A stretch of DNA of 64,000 nt from Patescibacteria group bacterium (GTDB lineage: Bacteria; Patescibacteriota; Patescibacteriia; 2-12-FULL-60-25). Positions 23,788 to 31,824 of the stretch are shown piece after piece. The DNA is taken from positions 1-64,000 of the forward strand of contig JARGGJ010000007.1 in NCBI GenBank assembly GCA_029210915.1. The letters are read 5' to 3'. The position numbers and the translations under genes were made by a program. The notes under the pieces are model-generated. The model was given only the letters and a program-made list of their open reading frames with translations, had not been told where the DNA came from and did no database searches. Positions within the stretch are counted from its first letter, which is position 1, and each line of letters opens with the position of its first letter.

Positions 23788-24414
23788 ATGGCTGATCATG
23801 AGATTGAACTACACGAAACTATCAAAATATCTGATAGTTGGAGTGTGAGAACTGAATCGCACTATCTTTTAATATCGAATAGGGAAAAATGTCATAAATT
23901 ATTACAAAGATTAGATTTGGATGAGAATGATATGATTGATTTTTTCATATCTTTACATCTTGTACTAGAAATTGGTTTAAATACATTTTATAGGCAGATT
24001 ACGTTAATGGGTATTCAAAAAACGGTAAATAAAAAAGATATAATAAAAAACTTAGATGGTATTAATTTTATTGATAAAACTATACTATTTATTTACAACT
24101 CTAAATTTAATTTTCAAAATATATCAGAAGCTGATAGACATCATTCGGTTTTCGGTAAAATTAGAGATTTTAATTCTATTAGAAATCAGTTGTTACATGG
24201 CCACTCGATTGGAACTATAAGCCAGAATGGTACTCAATCACAAACAGTGGCGAGGTCGGCGCTTAATCGTGAGAATCTTGAGAAAAGGTTAAAAGCTTTT
24301 AAGGAAATTCTGGATTCTATAAAATTTTATTTTGGTTCTTTGGAGTCAGTGATAACCGAAAGCGGTAAAGAAGATATTAAGAGAGAATTTTTAGATTATG
24401 GATTTTTGGAATAA
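23788..24414 (+). CDS. HEPN-like protein (208 aa), candidate RNase
   Basis: The sequence is mostly helical and contains FNSIRNQLLHGHS at about residues 128-140, matching the R-x4-H motif with the RN..xHG context of HEPN-domain ribonucleases and their inactive relatives. The region before it (IDFFISLHLVLEIGLNTFYR) fits the first HEPN helices. HEPN proteins act as toxins or effectors in many anti-phage systems. The start is six bases after the previous stop, within an AT-rich stretch. The next gene overlaps its end by 17 bases. The HEPN call rests on one motif and general helicity, so it needs a profile search. Confidence 0.55.
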   Translation: MADHEIELHETIKISDSWSVRTESHYLLISNREKCHKLLQRLDLDENDMIDFFISLHLVLEIGLNTFYRQITLMGIQKTVNKKDIIKNLDGINFIDKTILFIYNSKFNFQNISEADRHHSVFGKIRDFNSIRNQLLHGHSIGTISQNGTQSQTVARSALNRENLEKRLKAFKEILDSIKFYFGSLESVITESGKEDIKREFLDYGFLE

Positions 24415-24601
24415 TGCTACAACTTCTTATGCTTTTATTCATGATTTAAATAATCATGATTTAATGGTTCTCATACATAACGAGTTGCTTTCATCATATT
24501 TTGGTCATAAAAGACCAACGCGTAGAACACTGGATCCTGAATATAAAGTATTAACTAAAAAAGGTATTATTGTAAATTTAGATAAAGATAAAGTAATCTA
24601 A
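24398..24601 (+). CDS. Small hypothetical protein overlapping the HEPN-like gene (67 aa)
   Basis: ATG at 24398 lies within the last codons of the HEPN-like gene in another frame, an arrangement usual for coupled toxin and antitoxin or accessory genes. The product (MDFWNNATTSYAFIHDLNNH...) has no recognisable DNA-binding or nucleotidyltransferase motif. It could be a neutralising partner of the HEPN-like protein, but that is inference from position only. Confidence 0.45.
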   Translation: MDFWNNATTSYAFIHDLNNHDLMVLIHNELLSSYFGHKRPTRRTLDPEYKVLTKKGIIVNLDKDKVI

Positions 24602-24608
24602 CTTGTTT

Positions 24609-24701
24609 ATGCTCGACCACCAAAACAATATAATCGCAGAAAATTCAATAGATTTTGCTAACAAATTATTGGAATTAAAAAAGCAAAGAAAATCCGTTTA
24701 A
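24609..24701 (+). CDS. Possible 30-codon reading frame
   Basis: ATG at 24609 opens MLDHQNNIIAENSIDFANKL and ends TAA at 24699. There is no clear ribosome-binding site and the frame is too short to judge. It is recorded because it fills the gap between the overlapping small gene and the HNH gene. Confidence 0.2.
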   Translation: MLDHQNNIIAENSIDFANKLLELKKQRKSV

Positions 24702-24739
24702 AGAAAGTAACAGGTTAAAAGAAGGCGAAAAAACAAATT

Positions 24740-25063
24740 TTGACTAAAAGCGAAAGAACAGCGATCCTTCAAAAAACTGATGGACGTTGTCATATCTGTG
24801 GCGGTAAAATTGAAGGTAAATGGGATACTGAACATGTTTTAGCTCTTAGTGGTGGAGGTAGGCACAGCGTAGATAATTACCTGCCCGCACACTCTATTTG
24901 CAATAATTATCGTTGGGATTACTTGGATGAAGAATTTCAACATATTATGAAAATTGGAATTTGGTGCAAAAAACAAAAAGAGGATAAAAATGATCTGGGA
25001 ATGAAAATAGCTGACGGCTTTATTAAATACGAACGCAACAGACTTAAAAGAAGAAAACAATGA
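24740..25063 (+). CDS. HNH endonuclease-like protein (107 aa)
   Basis: The zinc/HNH core is plain: GRCHICGGKI (first CxxC), DTEHVLALSGGGRHSVDNYLP with the catalytic His, then HSICNNYRW. HNH enzymes of this size nick or cut DNA in restriction, homing and phage packaging settings. A TAA lies eight codons upstream, so the TTG at 24740 is the best start, with GAAGG some ten bases before it. It closes the island; the next gene is the core gene rfbA. Whether it restricts foreign DNA or is a mobile remnant is unknown. Confidence 0.8.
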   Translation: MTKSERTAILQKTDGRCHICGGKIEGKWDTEHVLALSGGGRHSVDNYLPAHSICNNYRWDYLDEEFQHIMKIGIWCKKQKEDKNDLGMKIADGFIKYERNRLKRRKQ

Positions 25064-25142
25064 ACAGTTGCCCACCGATTACCCAAACCGGTTACTCTTG
25101 CTATTTGCCATTTGCAATTTGTTATTGTAACCTCAACTCATT

Positions 25143-25943
25143 ATGAAAGGCATCATCCTAGCCGGCGGTACAGGCACGCGCCTGCTCCCGCTCACAGCTG
25201 TCCTCACCAAACAACTCTTACCCGTCTACGACAGGCCAATGATATTTTATCCTCTTAACACGCTTGTAAAGGCGGGTATCAAAGATATTCTTATCATTGT
25301 CGCCCCCGAGTACTCGGGCAGTTTTTTAAATCTTCTGGGCTCGATGTTGCGCCCATATGGCATCAATATTTCTTTCATCGTGCAAAAAGAACCGCGCGGT
25401 TTGGCCGAGGCTTTCATCCTTGGGGAGGATTTTATAGATGGCGAAAACGTAACCATGATCTTGGGCGATAATATTTTCGAGGATGATTTTACCGAGGCTA
25501 TCCAATCTTTCGAAAAAGGCGGGAGAGTTTTTGCCAGAGAAGTAACCGATCCTGAACGTTTTGGCGTGGTAGAATTTAACAAAGAATCGGGTAAAGTGAT
25601 TTCTCTCGAGGAGAAGCCCGCGGAGCCCAAAAGCAATTACGCCATCCCCGGGCTGTATATCTACGATCCGCGAGTTTGCGATATCGCCAAAAATTTAAAA
25701 CCATCAGCCAGAGGCGAGTTGGAAATCGTGGATCTGCATAAGGCTTTTCTTGATTTGGGTGAATTGGATGTAAGAGTATTAAACGGAGCGTTTTTTGACG
25801 CGGGCACACACGATGCATTGCTCGAGGCCTCTAACTATGTACAAAAAAACGGTTTTAAAGACCGTTTTCATCCGGATATCGAATCAGCTCTTCATGCATA
25901 CAATAAAGAGTTTAAGCGATTGGTGACTCTTAAAAGTTTATAG
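25143..25943 (+). CDS. rfbA: Glucose-1-phosphate thymidylyltransferase
   Basis: RfbA (RmlA) joins glucose-1-phosphate and dTTP to give dTDP-glucose, feeding RfbB. The nucleotidyltransferase signature ILAGGTGTRLLPLT opens the protein, followed by TKQLLPVYDRPMIFYPL (sugar and nucleotide binding) near residues 22-40 and LGDNIFEDD with the metal-binding Asp near 108-115. GVVEFNKESGKVISLEEKP and FDAGTHDALLEAS are also family-typical. At 266 aa it is slightly shorter than the usual 290, lacking part of the C-terminal helices. Its end overlaps the convergent PEGA gene by 14 bases. Confidence 0.95.
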   Translation: MKGIILAGGTGTRLLPLTAVLTKQLLPVYDRPMIFYPLNTLVKAGIKDILIIVAPEYSGSFLNLLGSMLRPYGINISFIVQKEPRGLAEAFILGEDFIDGENVTMILGDNIFEDDFTEAIQSFEKGGRVFAREVTDPERFGVVEFNKESGKVISLEEKPAEPKSNYAIPGLYIYDPRVCDIAKNLKPSARGELEIVDLHKAFLDLGELDVRVLNGAFFDAGTHDALLEASNYVQKNGFKDRFHPDIESALHAYNKEFKRLVTLKSL

Positions 25944-27273
25944 CATTATCCAAAGCCCCAAGAGGGGAGATACTATTTTGTTTTACAAGCGGTAGTTTCC
26001 AAACGCCCGCTTTTTGATCTTTTTTCCCGGCTATAAATAAATCCGTGTCAATTAAAACCACATCTTTAATTTCATCAAAATTTGCTATTGTTGTTTGATT
26101 CCTGCCATCTCTATTATCCAAATCCATCATACGTATCTCTGTTTTTGTGGCAAAGTAAATATTTAATCCATCCGGATGCCACCCTGCCGAAACGATAGGT
26201 TCGCTTTGTCTGTGTAGAAGCTCCGGGTCATACAAATTGCGCCATAACAAAAGTTCATTATCTTGCACCAGTAAGTAATTTATTTCACGGCTTGATACCA
26301 ATTCATGAATACATTTTGCCGTTGCCTGTGTTGTGGTATAAGGGTTTGTTTCGGTCGAGATCCTAAGCCACTTATCGTTATCCTTTAAAACGATTTCTTT
26401 ATTGTTCACTGTAAAAAATTGCCATTGTCCGCGCGGTAATATTAAACCCTCCTCCGCGTTCGTGGCCAGTATCAAAATCAAATTTTCTTCGTTGGGCAAT
26501 TTTTTGATAACCAAATCATCATAAGAATCCACGATTTGATTATCATGCCTTACCTTACTGAATGCGCCGTTAGAATTTAAACTTACTTTATATTCTGCAT
26601 CCATACCGGCCATTTCCGATCTTTCAAAATGATATTTACCCGGAGTTAACTCGGAAAAATTAAGAGGGTCGGCAACCAAGAGCCATGTTTTTGCCGTAGA
26701 TGATGCAGTGCCTTCCACAAGCGCCTTTTCACCGCTCCTATCCCAAGTTACCGATTTGATTTCTATTGCTTCTTTTAAGTTGATGGTTTCCGCAATTTTA
26801 TCGCGCTCATATCTAAAAAGCTGTGATTTACCATTTAACATTTTAAGCGCGATTAAAAAATCATAATTTTGATTGGTAAAAACTTTTTGGATTTCACCCT
26901 CGGCTACCAAGCCCGGTTCCATAATCGGCCACAATAAAATATCATTGGCAAAAGCCACTCTTTCTTGCACTACGGGCAATGTTTTTTCCCATGGATAATA
27001 ACCGGGCTTTTCAAATTTGATCGTGTATGTGCCGGGCGCTATATTTTGCAACGTTGCCGGAGTAGTAACTTTCATAAGCTGACCATTCATAAAGATATCT
27101 GCTCCTCTGGGATTCGTATCCAAAATCACAGTCCCGTTTTTCTCTACGATACCCTTCTTTGGATTCCACCTGTAACCCGCTGTATAAAAAACCAATATCG
27201 GCGCAAAAACAAGAAAAATCAGCGTAAACAACCAAGGCATCATCCGCCTATGAAAAGGAATTTTTTTCGGCAT
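25930..27273 (-). CDS. Membrane-anchored PEGA-domain protein with beta-propeller-like region
   Basis: Residues 13-33 (MPWLFTLIFLVFAPILVFYT) form one membrane anchor. A PEGA domain follows at about 45-105, with GTVILDTNPRGADIFMNGQL and the characteristic P-GxYxI-x-[FK]-x-KPGYYPW (here PGTYTIKFEKPGYYPWE). The rest (about 115-447) has repeating WDRSGEKALVEG and AGWHPDGLNIYFAT segments, as in TolB-like propellers. It is likely a cell-surface binding protein. PEGA proteins are frequent in CPR and Gram-positive genomes, but the ligand is unknown. It is convergent with rfbA. Confidence 0.8.
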   Translation of the reverse strand: MPKKIPFHRRMMPWLFTLIFLVFAPILVFYTAGYRWNPKKGIVEKNGTVILDTNPRGADIFMNGQLMKVTTPATLQNIAPGTYTIKFEKPGYYPWEKTLPVVQERVAFANDILLWPIMEPGLVAEGEIQKVFTNQNYDFLIALKMLNGKSQLFRYERDKIAETINLKEAIEIKSVTWDRSGEKALVEGTASSTAKTWLLVADPLNFSELTPGKYHFERSEMAGMDAEYKVSLNSNGAFSKVRHDNQIVDSYDDLVIKKLPNEENLILILATNAEEGLILPRGQWQFFTVNNKEIVLKDNDKWLRISTETNPYTTTQATAKCIHELVSSREINYLLVQDNELLLWRNLYDPELLHRQSEPIVSAGWHPDGLNIYFATKTEIRMMDLDNRDGRNQTTIANFDEIKDVVLIDTDLFIAGKKDQKAGVWKLPLVKQNSISPLGALDNAINF

Positions 27274-27295
27274 AAACTAACCCTAATCTACCTTA

Positions 27296-27490
27296 CTTTG
27301 ACGTCCAACGTCAAACGTCAAACGCCCGCACTGAAATTAGGAAAAAGTCTTAACGTCGTAACGTCATAACGTACCCAACCAAACAACCCCTCCCGTTACG
27401 ACGTTATGACGTTACGGCATTACAACTAAACTCAATACCATATCTCACCCCCCCCGTTACGACGTTACGACGTTATGACGTTACGACGAC
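27296..27490. repeat. AACGTCATAACGT repeats, with GACGTCAAACGTC block
   Basis: It begins TTGACGTCCAACGTCAAACG, then carries AACGTCGTAACGTCATAACG and the reverse arm TTACGACGTTATGACGTTAC twice. CCCCCC marks the middle. It fills the roughly 300-base gap before the NYN gene; nothing else is seen there. Confidence 0.8.
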
Positions 27491-27568
27491 ACAATCTAGA
27501 TCCAATCCTGATAAATCGGTTTGTAATCAAGTAAATCAAGGTAAAAAAACCCAGCATATAGCTGGAGT

Positions 27569-28726
27569 TTACAGAGGCGGCAATTCCAGGATGAGCTGGA
27601 CTGCCGGGTGATCGGTGTTCAAATAAAAGAGCTTCGTTAAGTATGTGCCTTCTCTTTCGAATTGGATGACCTCGTTTTCGATGAGAGTGCGTATCAATCT
27701 TTCGAGCGATTGGTCGCAAGCTCTTGCCTGGGCCGGAATCATATGCAAATCCTGAGCTTCAATCGAACGCGGGTGAGCATCCGGATTCGGTACAACCGGG
27801 AACTCAAGCTTTGCCAATTTCTTTTCCCAACTCATGAAATCGTGCAGGGCTATCTTCAAACGCCCCATCGAAAGTTTCTGCGCATCGAGCGAGCTTTGTG
27901 GAGGCACAAGCCGCAAATCATGAATCATGTGCTGAAACATTCTTTGCATGTCAGAGAGTTGATTTTCCAAATATCTTGTATATGCAGCATCACCATGAAA
28001 CCATTGGCCAACTTTTTTTCGTAAGTCTTCTTTGGTTTCGGTAATGCGCCAAAACCCTCGTTTGGATAGAGCGTGAGCCGAATAACCCGATGTATATCCC
28101 AAGATATCTACCACGTCACTTACGGCGGCACGCAGTTTGGTTGCAATATTTTCTTTACCCACAGTAAGCAGGGTAACTTTTTTGCCTTTTGCCCAAGATG
28201 TATTTTGCGCATCCGCGGCAAAATCCGAATCATGTGAACCGATCAAGATATGGCCAACATCAGGCAACATGGAAAACAGTCGAATTTGATTGCGGACGCC
28301 TTCGTCTGTCATATTTTTTCGTACAAACAGAGCCCGCTCTTGCTCGTCGGATAATTCTTGTTCTCCTTTGATATCATCTCCCTCGGAAGAAATTGCAATG
28401 CGCCTGGCCGGAACATGTACGGTTGCAAAATTGTACTTGTCCCAGATCCACGCAGTGTTTAGATATTGTTGATTTGTGCATGGATTAATCACTTGCAAAT
28501 CCGTAACAACAACCGCATCACGAATATTCGTAATACGGCTGGCCATAGCCAAATACCATCTGGGATCTATTTTTCGAAATCCCAGTCTATCGAATTGGCC
28601 GGCAACATTTTGCTGGTCCAGGACCAGCGCACCCAACCTTTCCCCGCCGATTAAAAATAATCCCGAATCGGTGGAAGTATCATCCATATCGATTTCCATG
28701 GCTTCTCGTTTTGCTAAAGAGGTCAT
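27569..28726 (-). CDS. NYN-domain (PIN-like, LabA/DUF88 type) protein (385 aa)
   Basis: The first 190 residues fit the NYN nuclease fold: ALVLDQQNVAGQF near residue 33 (first acidic site), NIRDAVVVTDLQVIN near 67, then HILIGSHDSDFAADAQ near 160 (the SGDSDF-like acidic motif) and GKKVTLLTVGKENIATKLR. NYN proteins are usually metal-dependent RNases. In this one, SGDSDF reads GSHDSDF. The C-terminal 190 residues are helical and unassigned, perhaps a winged-helix regulator. An AAAGGAG ribosome-binding site precedes the ATG. Its promoter shares an inverted TTGAC repeat with the diverging ctp promoter. Confidence 0.75.
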   Translation of the reverse strand: MTSLAKREAMEIDMDDTSTDSGLFLIGGERLGALVLDQQNVAGQFDRLGFRKIDPRWYLAMASRITNIRDAVVVTDLQVINPCTNQQYLNTAWIWDKYNFATVHVPARRIAISSEGDDIKGEQELSDEQERALFVRKNMTDEGVRNQIRLFSMLPDVGHILIGSHDSDFAADAQNTSWAKGKKVTLLTVGKENIATKLRAAVSDVVDILGYTSGYSAHALSKRGFWRITETKEDLRKKVGQWFHGDAAYTRYLENQLSDMQRMFQHMIHDLRLVPPQSSLDAQKLSMGRLKIALHDFMSWEKKLAKLEFPVVPNPDAHPRSIEAQDLHMIPAQARACDQSLERLIRTLIENEVIQFEREGTYLTKLFYLNTDHPAVQLILELPPL

Positions 28727-28787
28727 GTTTACAGCTCCTTTACGAGCGTTGTGAAAGTGCTTTTTTATCTCTACTAAGGTATTTTAC

Positions 28788-28816
28788 AGACTAATAGAGA
28801 TATTGACTCTTGTCAA
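28788..28816 (-). promoter_or_regulatory. Promoter of the NYN gene, divergent from ctp
   Basis: TTGACA is read on the minus strand from 28816 to 28811. A weak TAGTCT lies 17 bases on. The -35 boxes of both directions form a palindrome, TTGAC-TCTT-GTCAA (28803-28816). Confidence 0.5.
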
Positions 28817-28831
28817 GGTATTGAGTACAAT
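28803..28831 (+). promoter_or_regulatory. Promoter of the S41 peptidase gene (apparently leaderless)
   Basis: TTGACT (28803-28808), a 17-base spacer, and TACAAT (28826-28831). The ATG at 28838 falls at the expected transcription start, so the mRNA would begin with or within a base or two of the start codon. Confidence 0.7.
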
Positions 28832-28837
28832 CTGTCT

Positions 28838-30175
28838 ATGAATTACAGACAAACTAAAGATTTTTTAACCAAATACTGGGTAATTTTTGCATTAGTGCTT
28901 GTGGGTTTTAGCTTAACCCTAGGCTTTTTTATCGGTCGAGCGGGCACTGGCCAAGCTCGCACAAATGTTTCAGTGGATAAGTCAGTTCGTGGAATCGGTT
29001 CTTTGCCCGATTCGGATTTGATACCTGCCGATATAGATTTTAAACAATTTTGGGAGCTCTGGGAGCTTTTGCAATTGCGTTATTACGAAGACACAACCGA
29101 ACAAGAAATGTTCTACGGCGCCATGCAAGGCCTGGCAAAATCTCTTGGCGATCCGTACACGGATTACTTTGAACCGGTAACGGCAAAAGAATTCAGCGAT
29201 TCGCTTAAGGGTGAGTTTCAGGGCATAGGCGCAGAAATTGGAATCCGTGAAGATCAACTGCAAATCATCGCTCCGCTCCCCGACACACCCGCCAGCCGAG
29301 CCGGCCTCCGCGCCGGGGATTACATTTTGGCGGTAAATGGCACCAGCACGGTAGATATGACAGTTGAACAAGCTGTAATGCTTATCCGCGGTGAAAAAGG
29401 AACAACGGTCACTTTAAATATTGGCCGCATTAATAAAACCGAAATCGTCGACGATGAAACCGGCGAGAAAAAAATAACGGAAGAACCCGAGGTTTTTGAT
29501 GTACCGATTGTCCGCGATTTGATTCAAGTTAAATCGGTCCGCACCGAATGGCCCGAGGCTAACATCGCCAAAATCCAAATTACCAACTTTAACGAAGATA
29601 CTGCCAAAGAGTTTAAACAACAGGTTCAAGAAGTTATTGCTAAAAACCCCGCCGGCATTATCCTCGATTTGCGCAATAATCCGGGTGGATTTTTAGACAG
29701 ATCCATTAGCATCGCCGGGGAATGGACCGGTAATCAAGTTGTTGTATCCGAAAGGCGCAAAGGCAAAATTATCGATGAATTCCGCGGAACCGGATCCGGC
29801 CGCCTAAGCTCTATCCCAACCGTGGTGCTTGTAAACGAAGGCTCCGCGTCTGCATCGGAAATCGTTGCCGGTGCACTGCAAGATTACGGTCTTGCCGTAC
29901 TTATCGGTATGCAGACATTCGGTAAAGGCTCTGTGCAAGATTACACGGAGTTTGATGATGGTAGCGCGGTCAAAATAACTATCGCCGAATGGTTAACACC
30001 CAATGGCAGATCAATAAATAAAATTGGCATCGAACCCGATATCAAAGTGGATTTTACATTAGAAAATTACAATGAAAACACAGACCCACAACTCGCGCGT
30101 GCCCTCGAGTACATCAAAGACCCACAAAAAGTACTGGAAGAGGCCGAGCAAACCGCAACCGGCACCCAGCTCTAA
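28838..30175 (+). CDS. ctp: S41-family C-terminal processing peptidase
   Basis: Ctp/Prc peptidases cut extracytoplasmic proteins near the C-terminus. An N-terminal membrane anchor (residues 12-32, IFALVLVGFSLTLGFFIG) is followed by a helical region, a PDZ domain (about 120-205, with GIGAEIGI and PASRAGLRAGDYILAV), and the peptidase core. The Ser-Lys dyad lies in NEGSASASEIVAGAL (Ser near 340) and GMQTFGKGSVQ (Lys near 365). LRNNPGGFLD near 285 is conserved as well. At 445 aa it is full length. The likely leaderless start is described with its promoter. Confidence 0.95.
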   Translation: MNYRQTKDFLTKYWVIFALVLVGFSLTLGFFIGRAGTGQARTNVSVDKSVRGIGSLPDSDLIPADIDFKQFWELWELLQLRYYEDTTEQEMFYGAMQGLAKSLGDPYTDYFEPVTAKEFSDSLKGEFQGIGAEIGIREDQLQIIAPLPDTPASRAGLRAGDYILAVNGTSTVDMTVEQAVMLIRGEKGTTVTLNIGRINKTEIVDDETGEKKITEEPEVFDVPIVRDLIQVKSVRTEWPEANIAKIQITNFNEDTAKEFKQQVQEVIAKNPAGIILDLRNNPGGFLDRSISIAGEWTGNQVVVSERRKGKIIDEFRGTGSGRLSSIPTVVLVNEGSASASEIVAGALQDYGLAVLIGMQTFGKGSVQDYTEFDDGSAVKITIAEWLTPNGRSINKIGIEPDIKVDFTLENYNENTDPQLARALEYIKDPQKVLEEAEQTATGTQL

Positions 30176-30668
30176 GCCAGCTAAATCACTTGGCAATGTA
30201 AAGGGGCAACGCTATATCCGGCAAGAATCTGCCGGTGGTGTTATATATCGCCGAAAAGGCAATCACACCGAAATTCTTTTTCTAAAGCGCGAAGATGGCA
30301 AATGGACATTCCCAAAAGGCAAACGCCAGCTGGGAGAATCAAACGTTGTGGCAGCCATCCGCGAGATCCGCGAAGAAACCGGAATCGCCACCCTGCGCTA
30401 TGTTGGTCACCTTGGCCACACAAAATTTAAATTCACCGAACGCCACAAAGGCCCCGCGCAAAACATCGACAAAACAGTTCACTTCTTTCTATTCGAAGCC
30501 CCACCCGGCTCGCGCTTCGACCTCCCCGGCACCGAAGGAATCACCCAAGGCGCCTGGGTTCCAACAGAAAAAGCCTTTGCAACTTTAAGTTACCGCAATA
30601 TGGACCGCTTGCTCGCCAAAGCCCTGCGCTTGATCGTCGAAGAAGAAAAGAAGAGGCCAAAGATTTAA
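30072..30668 (+). CDS. Nudix hydrolase, start overlapping ctp
   Basis: The Nudix box is complete, G-x5-E-x7-REIREETGI at about residues 83-105, and would bind Mg2+ for hydrolysing a nucleoside diphosphate linked to another group. Core homology begins at RQESAGGVIYRRKG (about residue 50). The 48 residues before it are Lys/Pro/Ser-rich and overlap the ctp end by 104 bases. The ATG at 30072 and a GTG at 30099 are the only usual starts; no start exists between ctp's stop and the core. It is either a real overlapping tail or a start on an unusual codon. The substrate is unknown, and the family covers ADP-sugars, Ap4A and damaged dNTPs. Confidence 0.85.
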   Translation: MKTQTHNSRVPSSTSKTHKKYWKRPSKPQPAPSSKPAKSLGNVKGQRYIRQESAGGVIYRRKGNHTEILFLKREDGKWTFPKGKRQLGESNVVAAIREIREETGIATLRYVGHLGHTKFKFTERHKGPAQNIDKTVHFFLFEAPPGSRFDLPGTEGITQGAWVPTEKAFATLSYRNMDRLLAKALRLIVEEEKKRPKI

Positions 30669-30836
30669 CCAAGATGTACCGGGATTAACGCTCAAGGATT
30701 TTCAGGATTATTTTTCATATTCGTACTGATAATGCCTTGCGGTGCCACTCGAAGTTTTTAAACGTGGTGCGGTGTTTACCCGTACTTACGCCGAAGGCGG
30801 AACTGTACAGCTATAGACAAATCACGATTAGTTAAG

Positions 30837-30865
30837 TTGACCTAAAAGCCTTTATCTGATTATAT
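30837..30865 (+). promoter_or_regulatory. Promoter 1 of the helicase module
   Basis: TTGACC (30837-30842), 17 bases, TTATAT (30860-30865). An AAGGAGG ribosome-binding site at 30883-30889 precedes the ATG by five bases. Confidence 0.65.
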
Positions 30866-30894
30866 CTGTTGCAGAACCTTGCAAGGAGGCTGGT

Positions 30895-31248
30895 ATGTCG
30901 CAAAACGAAGATAGCTCTTACCCAAGCTATGAGAGACAAATCGAAGGTCGTGTCTACACGATCTGCCTCGTTGATGATCTGCCGGCAGAAAGATTTGTAG
31001 AAATCAGTTCTGATGGGTCAATTTTATTGAACGTCAACTTCGCTATTCCGGCACAAATGGAGGGGTATGAGGAATTTGTTCTCGACAGCATTCTCATGGC
31101 CGTAGCACTGCACTCGTGTGGGTCAAGTTCAACTAACGACGTTCTCGGTTACTTTACAAAAATCCGAAAACTCGTGGCAAACTCAAATGATGATCAAGAA
31201 GATATAGACGATTGGATTGATGACATCTGCGGCTACTTACCCGAATAA
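30895..31248 (+). CDS. Hypothetical acidic protein of the helicase module (117 aa)
   Basis: It is not recognised. It begins MSQNEDSSYPSYERQIEGRV and ends in an acidic DDQEDIDDWIDDICGYLPE tail; no membrane or catalytic motif is visible. It has its own promoter, a near-perfect Shine-Dalgarno sequence and its own terminator. In this it matches the next two genes and differs from the core genes around it. The net negative charge would suit a small regulator or a DNA-mimic type protein, but that is speculation. Confidence 0.65.
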   Translation: MSQNEDSSYPSYERQIEGRVYTICLVDDLPAERFVEISSDGSILLNVNFAIPAQMEGYEEFVLDSILMAVALHSCGSSSTNDVLGYFTKIRKLVANSNDDQEDIDDWIDDICGYLPE

Positions 31249-31258
31249 AACCATCATC

Positions 31259-31280
31259 TCGGCAACTTGCCGATTTTTTG
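31259..31280 (+). terminator. Intrinsic terminator after the 30895 gene
   Basis: TCGGC-AACTT-GCCGA followed by TTTTTT. Confidence 0.75.
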
Positions 31281-31294
31281 TTTAGGGTCAAAGC

Positions 31295-31323
31295 TTGACA
31301 TTTCCGGCATTTTCTGCTTACAT
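31295..31323 (+). promoter_or_regulatory. Promoter 2 of the helicase module
   Basis: TTGACA (31295-31300), 17 bases, TTACAT (31318-31323). The stretch before the -10 ends in ATTTTCTGC, nearly shared with promoter 3 (GATTTCTGC). Confidence 0.7.
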
Positions 31324-31352
31324 ACCAGCACACCCAAACAAGGAGAAAGCGC

Positions 31353-31703
31353 ATGATTAATGTATGGAACCATGTTAAGGTAGTCAAAGATGGTGAAACG
31401 ATCACCTTCGTAATTCAAGAAATCGATACCGACAGCTCGCATTACGCGATTGCATCGCCACTAAAAAACAAGTTTGTGATCGTCGTCAAAAAAAATATCA
31501 ACCTTCCAGCAAACTTTCACTCAGATGGAGCTCGAACCGAGTTTCACGACATGTCCATTTTGAGTGCCATCGCCAGCAAACTCTTTCCTACGGACAGCGC
31601 CATGGCGTCGCTTGCAGTTCAGCGAATGCGTTTTACCATGGAGCGCGAGACAGTACCGGGCGGGGGGCGTGCAACCACCGGTCATGTAATCGTCACTCTC
31701 TAA
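31353..31703 (+). CDS. Hypothetical protein of the helicase module (116 aa)
   Basis: It is not recognised. It begins MINVWNHVKVVKDGETITFV and appears beta-rich for the first 60 residues, then helical (FHDMSILSAIASKLF). It is preceded by AAGGAG seven bases from the ATG. The arrangement of promoter, single gene and terminator repeats that of both neighbours, so the three genes could be regulated alike while being transcribed separately. Confidence 0.65.
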   Translation: MINVWNHVKVVKDGETITFVIQEIDTDSSHYAIASPLKNKFVIVVKKNINLPANFHSDGARTEFHDMSILSAIASKLFPTDSAMASLAVQRMRFTMERETVPGGGRATTGHVIVTL

Positions 31704-31713
31704 CATCTCACAT

Positions 31714-31738
31714 ATCGGCCTCTCACCGATTTTTTTGT
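31714..31738 (+). terminator. Intrinsic terminator after the 31353 gene
   Basis: ATCGG-CCTCTCA-CCGAT followed by seven T in all. Confidence 0.75.
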
Positions 31739-31750
31739 TTCCCTATATTA

Positions 31751-31779
31751 TTGACAATTACCTAGATTTCTGCTTAAAT
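31751..31779 (+). promoter_or_regulatory. Promoter 3 of the helicase module
   Basis: TTGACA (31751-31756), 17 bases, TTAAAT (31774-31779). AAAGGAG lies ten bases before the ATG at 31825. Confidence 0.7.
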
Positions 31780-31824
31780 AAGTAGGTTCTTCGACAATTT
31801 TACCTAAACAAAGGAGAAACAAAA

